From: Rathayibacter_A sp036510655 | GTDB taxonomy: Bacteria; Actinomycetota; Actinomycetes; Actinomycetales; Microbacteriaceae | Length of the DNA stretch: 64,000 bases | Assembly: GCA_036510655.1 (NCBI GenBank) | Contig: DATCDQ010000031.1 | Location: forward strand, 43,334-107,333 | Reading direction: 5' to 3' | Part shown: piece after piece, positions 27,932 to 35,259 of the stretch | How positions within the stretch are numbered: the stretch's first letter is position 1 | How the letters are laid out: every line of letters starts with the position of its first letter | Notes under the pieces: model-generated | Seen by the model: only the letters and a program-made list of their open reading frames with translations | Database searches by the model: none | Told to the model about the DNA's origin: nothing | Program-made: the position numbers and the translations under genes

Positions 27932-28010
27932 CACAAGTCTCCCCTCACATCCGGTAGAACCCACCCGAGCGTCTAGCCCTGGATTACTAACGATGCGAAC
28001 TCCGAGGTCT

Positions 28011-28068
28011 GGAGAGAACGACCATTTCAACTGTTCCAATCATAGTAGAGAACGCTCACTCTGTCAGA
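28011..28068 (-). promoter_or_regulatory. Promoter of the sigma factor gene with shared operator (site A)
   Basis: On the minus strand: CTGACA (28067-28062), a 17-base spacer containing GAGTGAGCGTTCTC, then TATGAT (28044-28039). A second half-site CGTTCTC lies about 35 bases further on (28011-28024). Close to 40 bases around both elements align with site B at 34102-34170. Confidence 0.8.
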
Positions 28069-28300
28069 CGATACTCAGGTCGGCGACTGCGTCAGGCGCA
28101 CGTGATGACATCCGCGTTACGCGCAAAATAGATCGGGGCAATCCGTCGCGAAATGCATTGAACTCGTGGGTCCGTGCGACCGTAATCAAGCCCCTTTTTG
28201 CGGGAGGACCCGAGCGTAGACTCAGTACATCAGTAGAAGTTGCGCATTGCACGTCGCGACACTCCTGTGATGTCGTCAAAAGATTGGAAAGGAGAAAATC

Positions 28301-28519
28301 ATGTCAAACCCGGATGAACAGCAGACGCCGACGAGTGAGCCCAACGAAATTGGAGCCCAAACATCGCCCGTCGTCAAGCGTGAAAATCCGGCCGCGGAGG
28401 AAGGCGCGGATGCCGAACTTGTGCCATCGGTCGACCCTGGCAATGCGCGCTCGGGCGATGAATCGGATCCTGCAACTGATGCCCCGGTTCGAGAAGATCC
28501 GGAGCCTCAAAGCCCGTAG
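28301..28519 (+). CDS. Small acidic, disordered protein
   Basis: 72 residues, rich in Glu, Asp, Pro, Ser and Ala, with no hydrophobic core, so probably unstructured. An excellent GGAAAGGAG precedes the ATG, supporting expression. It resembles in style the acidic Pro-rich protein at 36678-36893. Function unknown; the setting is a stress island. Confidence 0.72.
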   Translation: MSNPDEQQTPTSEPNEIGAQTSPVVKRENPAAEEGADAELVPSVDPGNARSGDESDPATDAPVREDPEPQSP

Positions 28520-28528
28520 CCTCCGAAG

Positions 28529-29317
28529 TTACGGCTGAGAGCCCGACAAGATTGCGCCCCGCCCAGCCTGAGAATACGCAACCTGAACGGGGCGCTGCGC
28601 TGCGGCGGCGGTCAGTTGCTGTCGAATGTAGCCTGCATAACCGCCGGCAGTCCGTCCAATGGGGCGTCCTGAGGTCAACACCCAGCAGTCGTCTGTCGCT
28701 ACGCAGCGCGCGCTTGCCGCACGAAGGTCTTCAACCAAGCGAACGTCTTCGTGTTCGGAAAGCGGCCGAAATCCTCCGACTGCGCGGTATGCGTCTGCGG
28801 TGCAGCCGAGGTTGGCACCGTGGACGTGCCCGTTCGCCTCGCCGGGCACGTGCGTCGCCGCCCACGCTGCGCGTTGCGACGAATCCAGGTCTTTGGGATC
28901 TGGTCGCACTGTTCCGATCATTACCTCAACCCCGATGCGAGCGAGGGCGAGTTGGCAACTGAGCCAGTTCGGCGGGACGGCCGAGTCAGCGTCAGTGTTC
29001 GCAATCCATACACGCGTCAGATCGGTGGGCTCAAGAAGCTGAAGAGCACGGTCGATCCCCGCTGAACGCGCCCTACCGACGTTGTTGAAGTCGACGGAAA
29101 GCACATCCAACGCTGAAGCATGGGCAGTGACGGCGGATGTGTCCGTACACGAGTCCAAGACGAGCGTCACGGCAACCTGAACGTTCCCGGTTGCGGTGGT
29201 TGAATTATGCTCAACCGCCTGTGCCAAGGCCGCAATGCACCGGCCGAGAAGTTCCTCCTCGTTTCGGATGGGAACCACGACGACGACCGCTTTCATCGCC
29301 GGGAACTCCGTCTTCAT
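28529..29317 (-). CDS. Glycosyltransferase family 2 protein
   Basis: 262 residues. The GT2 fold is visible in VVVVVPIRNEEELLGRCIAA, the metal-site DxD-like IANTDADSAVPPNWL and the acceptor region ANLGCTADAYRAVGGFRPLS with EHEDVRLVEDLRAA (catalytic Asp). It transfers a sugar from a nucleotide donor to an unknown acceptor. The start overlaps the stop of the PIG-L/methyltransferase gene (ATGA), so it is the third gene of a tightly coupled operon. Confidence 0.92.
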   Translation of the reverse strand: MKTEFPAMKAVVVVVPIRNEEELLGRCIAALAQAVEHNSTTATGNVQVAVTLVLDSCTDTSAVTAHASALDVLSVDFNNVGRARSAGIDRALQLLEPTDLTRVWIANTDADSAVPPNWLSCQLALARIGVEVMIGTVRPDPKDLDSSQRAAWAATHVPGEANGHVHGANLGCTADAYRAVGGFRPLSEHEDVRLVEDLRAASARCVATDDCWVLTSGRPIGRTAGGYAGYIRQQLTAAAAQRPVQVAYSQAGRGAILSGSQP

Positions 29318-30696
29318 ACCAACCCGGTCTCTCTGGCGACGGATACCGCAGGCGGACGCGAGAACACGTCGAGGAGGAAATCTTCCTCCCGGTGACGCAC
29401 AAACAGGGCAAGGTCGGTGCGTTGAAGGAGCGCGGCATGCACCTGGTCGCCGCTGAGTGGATATTCCGGTACGTCGTGACGCCAGTGACAGGCGATAATG
29501 ATGCCGTCCCGGGTCAGGGTGCGCACGGCGCGATCCAGAGCATGTCGAAGATCTGTCTCATCCCAGTAGTAGCCAATCTCTGAGAGGACGATGAGATCGA
29601 ATCGGCCATCCGGCCAGTGCTGCGGGGTCCTCATCTGGGCGAATTCCACACGAGGATAGTCTTTCAACCGTTCCCGTGCGGTTTCAATCGGTGCAGCGGC
29701 AATGTCAATTGCCAGAAGTCGTTCACATCTTTCGGCGAGATCGCGCGTGAGCATTCCCGTGGAGCAACCCACCTCCAGTGCCGAGGCGAAGCGCGCTCTG
29801 GGGAGAGCTGCGACTGTGAGCGCGCGTTTGCGCTCCTCATACCAGCGCGATTCGAAGCCCCACGGATCGATTTTGCCGGCATAGAACTCGTCAAAGAAGC
29901 CTTCGGTGAGACTGGGCAGTGGCACTTCGGGAATATCGGTTGGTGTCTGGATGAAGGTTTCGAAGTTGCGCGCGAAGTGAGCCTGAACCTCCGGGTTCAG
30001 AAGCGCTTCGTCACCGTGAGCATCGGAAAGCGGCCGCGTTTGGCTGAGATGCGCGTTCGTAGCCGCCTCTTTCGCTGCGTGTTCGCTCGGCGTCAGGTCT
30101 AATCGGAGCATCTGAGCCCACGGCACCCGGGGATCTTCCGGCGCAGCCCAGTGCCACATCCAGATCGGATACTCCAGCAGTCGTGTTCCCGTCTGCAGTG
30201 CGATGGCGGCGGCAACGGCGCCCGCCGCGACATGGTCTCGGTGGCCATCTTCCCGCCACGGAGCGACGATGAGCGTTCGCTGACCACCACGTGAGCCGAT
30301 CACCTCCCGCAAACGCCTACGAAGCCGATCGGGTTCGTCGCGGATCTGGCCGTCGGGGATCTCCAAGAGGTCGAGCTCGGCGCTCGGCGAGACGATGCGC
30401 AGCGCAGCCTTCACCTCGATTCGTCGGATGAGCCGCAACTCGTCGCGACTACGGGTGGGTGAGTGCGGGTGGGAGCCCTCGCCGTCCGTGGCAACGATGA
30501 CACAGGTCCGAATGCCGTGCAGATCGGCGCGAGCCATCAGGCCCGACACCCCCAGCGTCTCATCGTCGGGATGCGCCGCGACGACAACGAGCCGGTCTAT
30601 GCCTTCCAAGACGAATTCGCCGACCTGCGACCATCGGGGTGAGGCCACCCATTCAGTCTCGGATGTGCCGCGGTCGAGATGATTGAACGTCACCAT
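29314..30696 (-). CDS. PIG-L deacetylase fused to SAM methyltransferase
   Basis: 460 residues. The N-terminal half is a LmbE/PIG-L zinc deacetylase (VVVAAHPDDETLGVSGLMAR, the Zn-binding AHPDDE, and WREDGHRDHVAAG). The C-terminal half (from about residue 255) is a class I methyltransferase of NodS type (ASALEVGCSTGMLTRDLAER, LLAIDIAAAPIETARERL, LIVLSEIGYYW). Such fusions are expected to de-N-acetylate and then methylate an amino sugar or related compound. Flanked by an acyl-CoA dehydrogenase-like gene (7-base overlap) and a glycosyltransferase (4-base overlap). Confidence 0.93.
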   Translation of the reverse strand: MVTFNHLDRGTSETEWVASPRWSQVGEFVLEGIDRLVVVAAHPDDETLGVSGLMARADLHGIRTCVIVATDGEGSHPHSPTRSRDELRLIRRIEVKAALRIVSPSAELDLLEIPDGQIRDEPDRLRRRLREVIGSRGGQRTLIVAPWREDGHRDHVAAGAVAAAIALQTGTRLLEYPIWMWHWAAPEDPRVPWAQMLRLDLTPSEHAAKEAATNAHLSQTRPLSDAHGDEALLNPEVQAHFARNFETFIQTPTDIPEVPLPSLTEGFFDEFYAGKIDPWGFESRWYEERKRALTVAALPRARFASALEVGCSTGMLTRDLAERCERLLAIDIAAAPIETARERLKDYPRVEFAQMRTPQHWPDGRFDLIVLSEIGYYWDETDLRHALDRAVRTLTRDGIIIACHWRHDVPEYPLSGDQVHAALLQRTDLALFVRHREEDFLLDVFSRPPAVSVARETGLV

Positions 30697-31772
30697 GGCA
30701 GTTCGTCCATCCTGACAAGGTCGCGGCCCAGGGCTGCATGATCGCGTTCGGCGTGATGCTGACGAATGTATATCTGCAGATCAGCGACGCGCCGAGCGTG
30801 CTCCTCATCGAGTGCCAACGGCGCCGGCCCCAACGCGTGCCCGACGTGAGTGATCGTCGACTCCGCCACTTCAGCAACCAAATTGCGTACCCGCCGAGCA
30901 AGGATCGACGGCGAAGGAGCAGAGGCAGCTTGGTGATCGACAAGCACGCTTGCCTCGGCCAAGGCGGCTCGCGCCGCATTCAAGGCCGTGTCCACGGCGC
31001 CCAAAAGGGTGAGTGCGACTTGGTCGGGCTCACGCTGGAGTGCTTGACGATACAGCAGCCGGGCCACACCGATCGCGCCACCCCACCAGCAGGCCGAGAC
31101 GCCGAGCCCGCCCCAGGCGAAACCAGGACGCGTCAGATACCACCGTTCCTCCCCCACCGGCACGGCAGGAACGTGCGCGAACTGCACCGGTGTGCTGGCG
31201 ACCTGTTGCAGCCCGCGCGAGACCCACGGCACGTCCACGGGCACGACGCCGGCATGCGCCATATTCACGGCGAACAGACGCCGCGTGCTCGGGCCAGTGT
31301 GCGCGGTGACCAGCGCATGCGAAACGTCCCGAGCAAGAGAGCACCAGGGTTTCACCCCGTCTAGTAACCATTCGCCTTCGCTGCCGGATGCAGTCAGCGC
31401 GAACTCCGCTCCCTCAGCCGCGTACACTCCCCACGTGCTGTCGGCGTTCGCACCAACGCGATGAAGATTGACGTTGTCGGCCTGCGCAAGGATCGCCAGC
31501 GCATCCAGGTGGGGTTCCAGAATACGCGCCACGCCAACATCAACAGACGCGGTGGAAGCCAGAATCTCCCACAGCTGCACGGTGCGTCCGTCTCCCGGTT
31601 TTGGTGCGTAACCGCCAACACCGACGCACCAGGTCAGGGCAGCTGATACATCCCCATGACAGTCCGCTGCGCCCTTTGTCACCTCACTGAGGCGCTCAGA
31701 CCAATCGCCGGGTGGGCGTCCCAGATCCAACTGAACCGGCGGGCTTGCATCAATGGGATTCTTGGCTTTCAA
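30690..31772 (-). CDS. Acyl-CoA dehydrogenase-like flavoprotein
   Basis: 360 residues, shorter than typical acyl-CoA dehydrogenases (about 380). Recognisable are the middle domain (GVYAAEGAEFALTASGSEGE, LLDGVKPWCSLARDVSHALV) and C-terminal helices (GGLGVSACWWGGAIGVARL). The usual catalytic Glu is not clear. Start appears to be TTG at 31772 with GGAGGAAG upstream. It is the first gene of the operon with the PIG-L/methyltransferase and GT2 genes; its promoter region carries shared operators at 31844 and 31876. Confidence 0.85.
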   Translation of the reverse strand: MKAKNPIDASPPVQLDLGRPPGDWSERLSEVTKGAADCHGDVSAALTWCVGVGGYAPKPGDGRTVQLWEILASTASVDVGVARILEPHLDALAILAQADNVNLHRVGANADSTWGVYAAEGAEFALTASGSEGEWLLDGVKPWCSLARDVSHALVTAHTGPSTRRLFAVNMAHAGVVPVDVPWVSRGLQQVASTPVQFAHVPAVPVGEERWYLTRPGFAWGGLGVSACWWGGAIGVARLLYRQALQREPDQVALTLLGAVDTALNAARAALAEASVLVDHQAASAPSPSILARRVRNLVAEVAESTITHVGHALGPAPLALDEEHARRVADLQIYIRQHHAERDHAALGRDLVRMDELPW

Positions 31773-31843
31773 CCGCTTCCTCCGAGTAGACCTATCGATC
31801 GTTGCGAATGCGCCGCACTCCTGTAGCCTGTTGAGAGAAAGCG

Positions 31844-31893
31844 GAACGATCGCTCTCGAGCCCAGTCTTTGACCGGAGCGGTCGCTCTGTCAA
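31844..31893 (-). promoter_or_regulatory. Operator/promoter region of the PIG-L operon (site C)
   Basis: Minus strand: TTGACA (31893-31888) followed by GAGCGACCGCTC, a perfect GAGCG-NN-CGCTC palindrome, and 32 bases downstream GAGCGATCGTTC (31855-31844). TTGACAGAGCGA is identical to site B. No good -10 hexamer is seen at the expected distance (AAAGAC). Confidence 0.7.
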
Positions 31894-31953
31894 GGGTTAG
31901 CTACACCCAGCCGATCGGGATGACTAGATTGATCGTTTTGATGGCAGTCTCTG

Positions 31954-32655
31954 ATGACCGATGACACTGCACCGATTAATGCAGAGAAACCGGGTGCCGC
32001 GACTCCACGCGACACCGGCGAAGGTCTGTGTTCATCGTTTGTCGAGCTCCTCTCCGTGACCGGGGTTTCAATATCGGTGATCGGTGGGTCCGGGCAGTCG
32101 ACGATTGGTGCCAGCGACCAGGTTGCCGCGCGCATGGAAGAACTTCAGTTCGAGTTGGGAGAAGGACCGCACTGGACGGCGTTGCGCACCGGGCAACCAG
32201 TTCTGGTTCCCGATTTGCATGAGGCGGCACATTCACAGTGGCCGGTCTTCGGCGCTGCCGCGCTCGAGCTAGGGATCGGTGCATTGTTCGCCTTCCCCCT
32301 GATCATGGGTGCTGTCACCATCGGGGTAGTGGACCTGTACCGTTCCAGCCCGGGAACGATGGATAGCGGCACCGTCTCTCGGGCTCTCTCCCTCACGGCC
32401 TTGACCGCGGGGCCGGCGCTACGTCTCGCCGGCCGGTCCGCGGGGCAGGATGCGCCGACCAACGGGATGATGGTTCCCGAAATGCGGCGGGAGGTGCATC
32501 AGGCGACCGGGATGGTTCTGGCGCAGCTGGAGATGAGCGCCACGGAGGCGTTTTCCCGCCTGCAGGCCCATGCCTTTTCCAGGGGGCGAACGGTACAATA
32601 TGTGGCGCACGAAGTAGTCATGCGCCGGCTCAACTTTCGCGATCTAACAGAATGA
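31954..32655 (+). CDS. GAF-ANTAR regulatory protein
   Basis: 233 residues. An N-terminal GAF-like sensor domain (SVTGVSISVIGGSGQSTIGA, FELGEGPHWTALRTGQPVLV) is followed by a C-terminal ANTAR domain (REVHQATGMVLAQLEMSATE, FSRLQAHAFSRGRTVQYVAH). ANTAR domains bind nascent RNA hairpins to prevent transcription termination. A second GAF-ANTAR gene follows 49 bases later on the same strand. It is divergent from the PIG-L operon across the site C operators. Confidence 0.9.
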   Translation: MTDDTAPINAEKPGAATPRDTGEGLCSSFVELLSVTGVSISVIGGSGQSTIGASDQVAARMEELQFELGEGPHWTALRTGQPVLVPDLHEAAHSQWPVFGAAALELGIGALFAFPLIMGAVTIGVVDLYRSSPGTMDSGTVSRALSLTALTAGPALRLAGRSAGQDAPTNGMMVPEMRREVHQATGMVLAQLEMSATEAFSRLQAHAFSRGRTVQYVAHEVVMRRLNFRDLTE

Positions 32656-32704
32656 AGACGACTATGCTTCGCAAGGCTGTCAGAAAGAACGTAAGGGCGA
32701 TCAA

Positions 32705-33457
32705 ATGAGCGAGATCTCGAGAGAAACAAGGCTCAATGCGGCGTTCGTCAAACTTGCAGACACGCTCACCGATAACTTTGACATCGTTGATCTCCTGCAC
32801 ACCCTCATGGAGGAGTGCATTGATCTCTTGGACACGCAGGCCGGCGGATTGATGCTCGCCGACGCGCTCGGTGACCTTGAGCTCGTGGCTTCAACGAGTG
32901 AGCGTGCCGATTTTGTCGAGATCATGCAGCTGAATGCCGGAGCGGGCCCCTGCGTCGACTGTTTCTCCACGGGCACAGCCGTTGCCGTCGCCGACATTGA
33001 CGAGTCGGCCACACGATGGCCCGAATTCAGGGCCGCAGCGCTCCAGCAGGGATTCCACTCAGTGCATGCAACGCCACTGCGACTGCGCGGAGAAATCATC
33101 GGGACGATGAACCTTTTCGGCACGAGCGTCGGGGAGTTGAGCCCCACGGATGCGGCGGTTGCTCAGGCACTCGCCGACGTTGCCACGATCGGCATCCTGC
33201 AGGAGCGAATCATTCGTGAAAGCGGCATCGTCACGGAGCAACTCCAGCGCGCACTTGATAGCAGAGTCCTCATCGAACAGGCCAAGGGCGTACTCTCCGA
33301 AACCGGGTCCATGGAGATGGGCGAGGCATTCGCCGCGCTACGGGCCTATGCCCGCAACAACAATCTCAGCCTGCGCTCCGTCGCGGAAGGCGTCACCGGT
33401 CGCACGCTGGATATTCTCGGTGCCCCCAGCACGGTCGCACCCAAATCCATGGCATGA
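32705..33457 (+). CDS. GAF-ANTAR regulatory protein, second copy
   Basis: 250 residues with a full GAF domain (LLHTLMEECIDLLDTQAGGL, NAGAGPCVDCFSTGTAVAVA, ATPLRLRGEIIGTMNLFG) and an ANTAR domain (LDSRVLIEQAKGVLSETGSM, ALRAYARNNNLSLRSVAEGV). The GAF domain has a Cys (GPCVDC) that might sense redox or a ligand. Function as an RNA-binding antiterminator is known for the family; targets are unknown here. Confidence 0.92.
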   Translation: MSEISRETRLNAAFVKLADTLTDNFDIVDLLHTLMEECIDLLDTQAGGLMLADALGDLELVASTSERADFVEIMQLNAGAGPCVDCFSTGTAVAVADIDESATRWPEFRAAALQQGFHSVHATPLRLRGEIIGTMNLFGTSVGELSPTDAAVAQALADVATIGILQERIIRESGIVTEQLQRALDSRVLIEQAKGVLSETGSMEMGEAFAALRAYARNNNLSLRSVAEGVTGRTLDILGAPSTVAPKSMA

Positions 33458-33476
33458 TTCGTGCGCGCAGGTGTAT

Positions 33477-34082
33477 TCACAACGTCAGGCCAACGGGATC
33501 ACCAGACAACTGGTCAATCACCAGCGCCCCAATCCGCTTTGCACGCAACGCAGCCGTGCGATCCCCCTCGGCGGCTGAGATTATCGAGCCTTTCATCAGG
33601 ATGTGCCACGACCAGACGAAGTCGTCGAGATTACGCAGTCCGGCCTCCTCGCCCAACCGGCGGGTGAAGTCGCGGATGTGGCCGAGATAGGCAATGCTCG
33701 CCCGACCGATCGGATTTTCGGAACCCATCTCGAGGAGCACATTGACAAATGAGCACGCTTCGTAGTCGTCTCGCTGGAACCACTCGTCGAAAACATCGAA
33801 GATAGCCAGGAGACGCCCCGTGGGTGTCTTCCCTCGCCGCCTCGCCTCCGACTCGAGTATGCCCAACGTCCACACCTGTTCACGGCGCTCCAGGAAGGCC
33901 AGAACAAGGTCATCCTTCGAGCGAAAGTGCCGGTAAAAGGTCGAGATCGCAACGCCCGAATGACGTATCAACTCGTCCACGCCGACATCACGCACGCCGC
34001 GCTTCGCGAACAGTTCATATGCACTGGTAATGATGCGCTCACGCGCGGGTGATTCCGTGTGCGACCTCTCTGTGACAGCCAT
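33477..34082 (-). CDS. TetR/AcrR family transcriptional regulator (intact)
   Basis: 201 residues. The HTH is complete (RIITSAYELFAKRGVRDVGV, DELIRHSGVAISTFYRHFRS) and the C-terminal domain has LAIFDVFDEWFQRDDYEACS and WHILMKGSIISA. A broken paralog lies at 3233-3850. It is divergent from the small-protein operon across the site B promoter; the GARCG-NN-CGYTC palindrome there is the right size for a TetR operator, so autoregulation and control of sites A and C are plausible but unproven. Confidence 0.93.
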   Translation of the reverse strand: MAVTERSHTESPARERIITSAYELFAKRGVRDVGVDELIRHSGVAISTFYRHFRSKDDLVLAFLERREQVWTLGILESEARRRGKTPTGRLLAIFDVFDEWFQRDDYEACSFVNVLLEMGSENPIGRASIAYLGHIRDFTRRLGEEAGLRNLDDFVWSWHILMKGSIISAAEGDRTAALRAKRIGALVIDQLSGDPVGLTL

Positions 34083-34101
34083 GATGTGAACAGACTACTC
34101 C

Positions 34102-34159
34102 TTGACAGAGCGAGCGTTCTCTATTATAAATGAGATACTAGATCGTGATCGTTCTCTCC
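34102..34159 (+). promoter_or_regulatory. Promoter with shared operator (site B)
   Basis: Plus strand: TTGACA (34102-34107), 17-base spacer with GAGCGAGCGTTC, then TATAAA (34125-34130). A second half-site GATCGTTCTC lies at 34147-34156. This is a near-consensus sigma-70 promoter whose spacer would be blocked by an operator-bound repressor. Confidence 0.85.
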
Positions 34160-34219
34160 AGCCCTCGGAGCACGCACCGTTTGAAACTCATTCGAGTTCT
34201 ACAGATGTGGAGCAGCGGC

Positions 34220-34471
34220 ATGGAAAACAATGCGACAACAGCAACATCAACACGGGCCCCTGCTTCGGATCCCGGTGTAGCTTCGGCGCAAGCTGACGGC
34301 TACTTCCGCGAGCCATCTGTGGTCGGGGACGAGTCAGTGTACCGGCCGCACTCCGCGCTTGACTCCGCGTGGGAAGACACCCTCGCCACGGCAAGCACCC
34401 AGTTGCTGCACGAATGGATCGACGGCGACAGCGTTACGGATCAGCAACCGCAGCCGGATGATCTCGCATGA
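34220..34471 (+). CDS. Small acidic protein of the TetR-divergent operon
   Basis: 83 residues, Ala/Thr/Asp-rich, with ADGYFREPSVVGDESVYRPH and an amphipathic C-terminal helix (SAWEDTLATASTQLLHEWID). The ATG at 34220 has a TGGAG upstream; the frame from 34145 would run over the promoter. It is the first gene behind the site B promoter and overlaps the next small gene by four bases. No family recognised. Confidence 0.65.
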   Translation: MENNATTATSTRAPASDPGVASAQADGYFREPSVVGDESVYRPHSALDSAWEDTLATASTQLLHEWIDGDSVTDQQPQPDDLA

Positions 34472-34599
34472 CTCACGACGATTCGGCCGTCGGTGAAGCT
34501 GAAACTTTGAATGCCGCGGCGGTTGAGAGCGATCTTCTCGCCACGCAACCCATCGATATCAGTGCGCTGCTGAAACAGCAGTCACAAGGCCAGACCTGA
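34468..34599 (+). CDS. 43-residue protein coupled to the preceding gene
   Basis: Starts at ATG 34468, overlapping the previous stop (ATGA), and ends with TGA at 34599. It is acidic, with a VESDLLATQPIDISALLKQQ tail. The overlap and similar composition suggest a real coupled gene, but the size leaves doubt. No function known. Confidence 0.5.
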   Translation: MTHDDSAVGEAETLNAAAVESDLLATQPIDISALLKQQSQGQT

Positions 34600-34679
34600 C
34601 CACGAACAATCGGCTCCCTTGAACCGTCCGATAGACGGGTCCCGTTTCACAATACTCAAACGAATGGAAAGTGATTGAA

Positions 34680-34850
34680 ATGACTGCATTGGTTGTCGTC
34701 ATCGCGATTATCGCGATCGTTCTGATCTTCTTCGGCGGCTTTGTTCAGGCCGTCCAGTGGCTGCTCTGGGTAGGTATCGTCCTGCTGATTATTGCCGTCA
34801 TCGTCTGGTTGTTCCGTTTCATCACGGGACGCCGACACACTTCCGTCTGA
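34680..34850 (+). CDS. 56-residue hydrophobic membrane protein
   Basis: Starts at ATG 34680 after GGAAAG. Two membrane helices (residues 3-20 and 27-46) joined by FFGGFVQAVQ, then a basic tail (ITGRRHTSV). Small proteins with this pattern are common in Microbacteriaceae-like genomes; function unknown. Confidence 0.75.
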   Translation: MTALVVVIAIIAIVLIFFGGFVQAVQWLLWVGIVLLIIAVIVWLFRFITGRRHTSV

Positions 34851-34920
34851 CTTGCCGCGGCACGCGGTTCTGTCGTGGCGGACTTCGCATGCGGTTCGTT
34901 AGTTCAAGGGAGAAGTAATC

Positions 34921-35214
34921 ATGGGAACTGTACTCTTTGGCGGCGGCGGTCGGAAGAACATCGTCATCGAGCCGTTTTCTGACACTCAATGGCGGGCATG
35001 CGACATCCGATGGTCCGAGCACGACGCGCGCAGCCTTCTCGGCTTCATCGAGAAGAAAGGCAACGACCTCTTTGAGGTCATGCAACTCGATCATGGATTC
35101 GAATGGTTCTCCTTCGCCACTCTGGAGGCGGCAACCGCTCATTTCACCACCATGAACCCGGGTGCAACCCCCAATAGCGAGAACGTACTGTCTCGATTGC
35201 GCGCTCACGCCTGA
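34921..35214 (+). CDS. Hypothetical 97-residue protein
   Basis: Preceded by AAGGGAGAAG. A compact mixed alpha/beta pattern is visible (NIVIEPFSDTQWRACDIRWS, SLLGFIEKKGNDLFEVMQL, GFEWFSFATLEAATAHFTT). I do not recognise the family. It lies directly before the NRAMP-like gene on the same strand. Confidence 0.72.
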   Translation: MGTVLFGGGGRKNIVIEPFSDTQWRACDIRWSEHDARSLLGFIEKKGNDLFEVMQLDHGFEWFSFATLEAATAHFTTMNPGATPNSENVLSRLRAHA

Positions 35215-35248
35215 TGAACACCCGACGGTCTGATGAACCCCCGACGGT
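35211..35248. repeat. 19-bp tandem duplication at the NRAMP gene start
   Basis: Two copies of CTGATGAACMCCCGACGGT (35211-35229, 35230-35248), one mismatch. The first contains the stop of the upstream gene, the second a spare ATG. Confidence 0.85.
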
Positions 35249-35259
35249 CAGGGGCTGAC

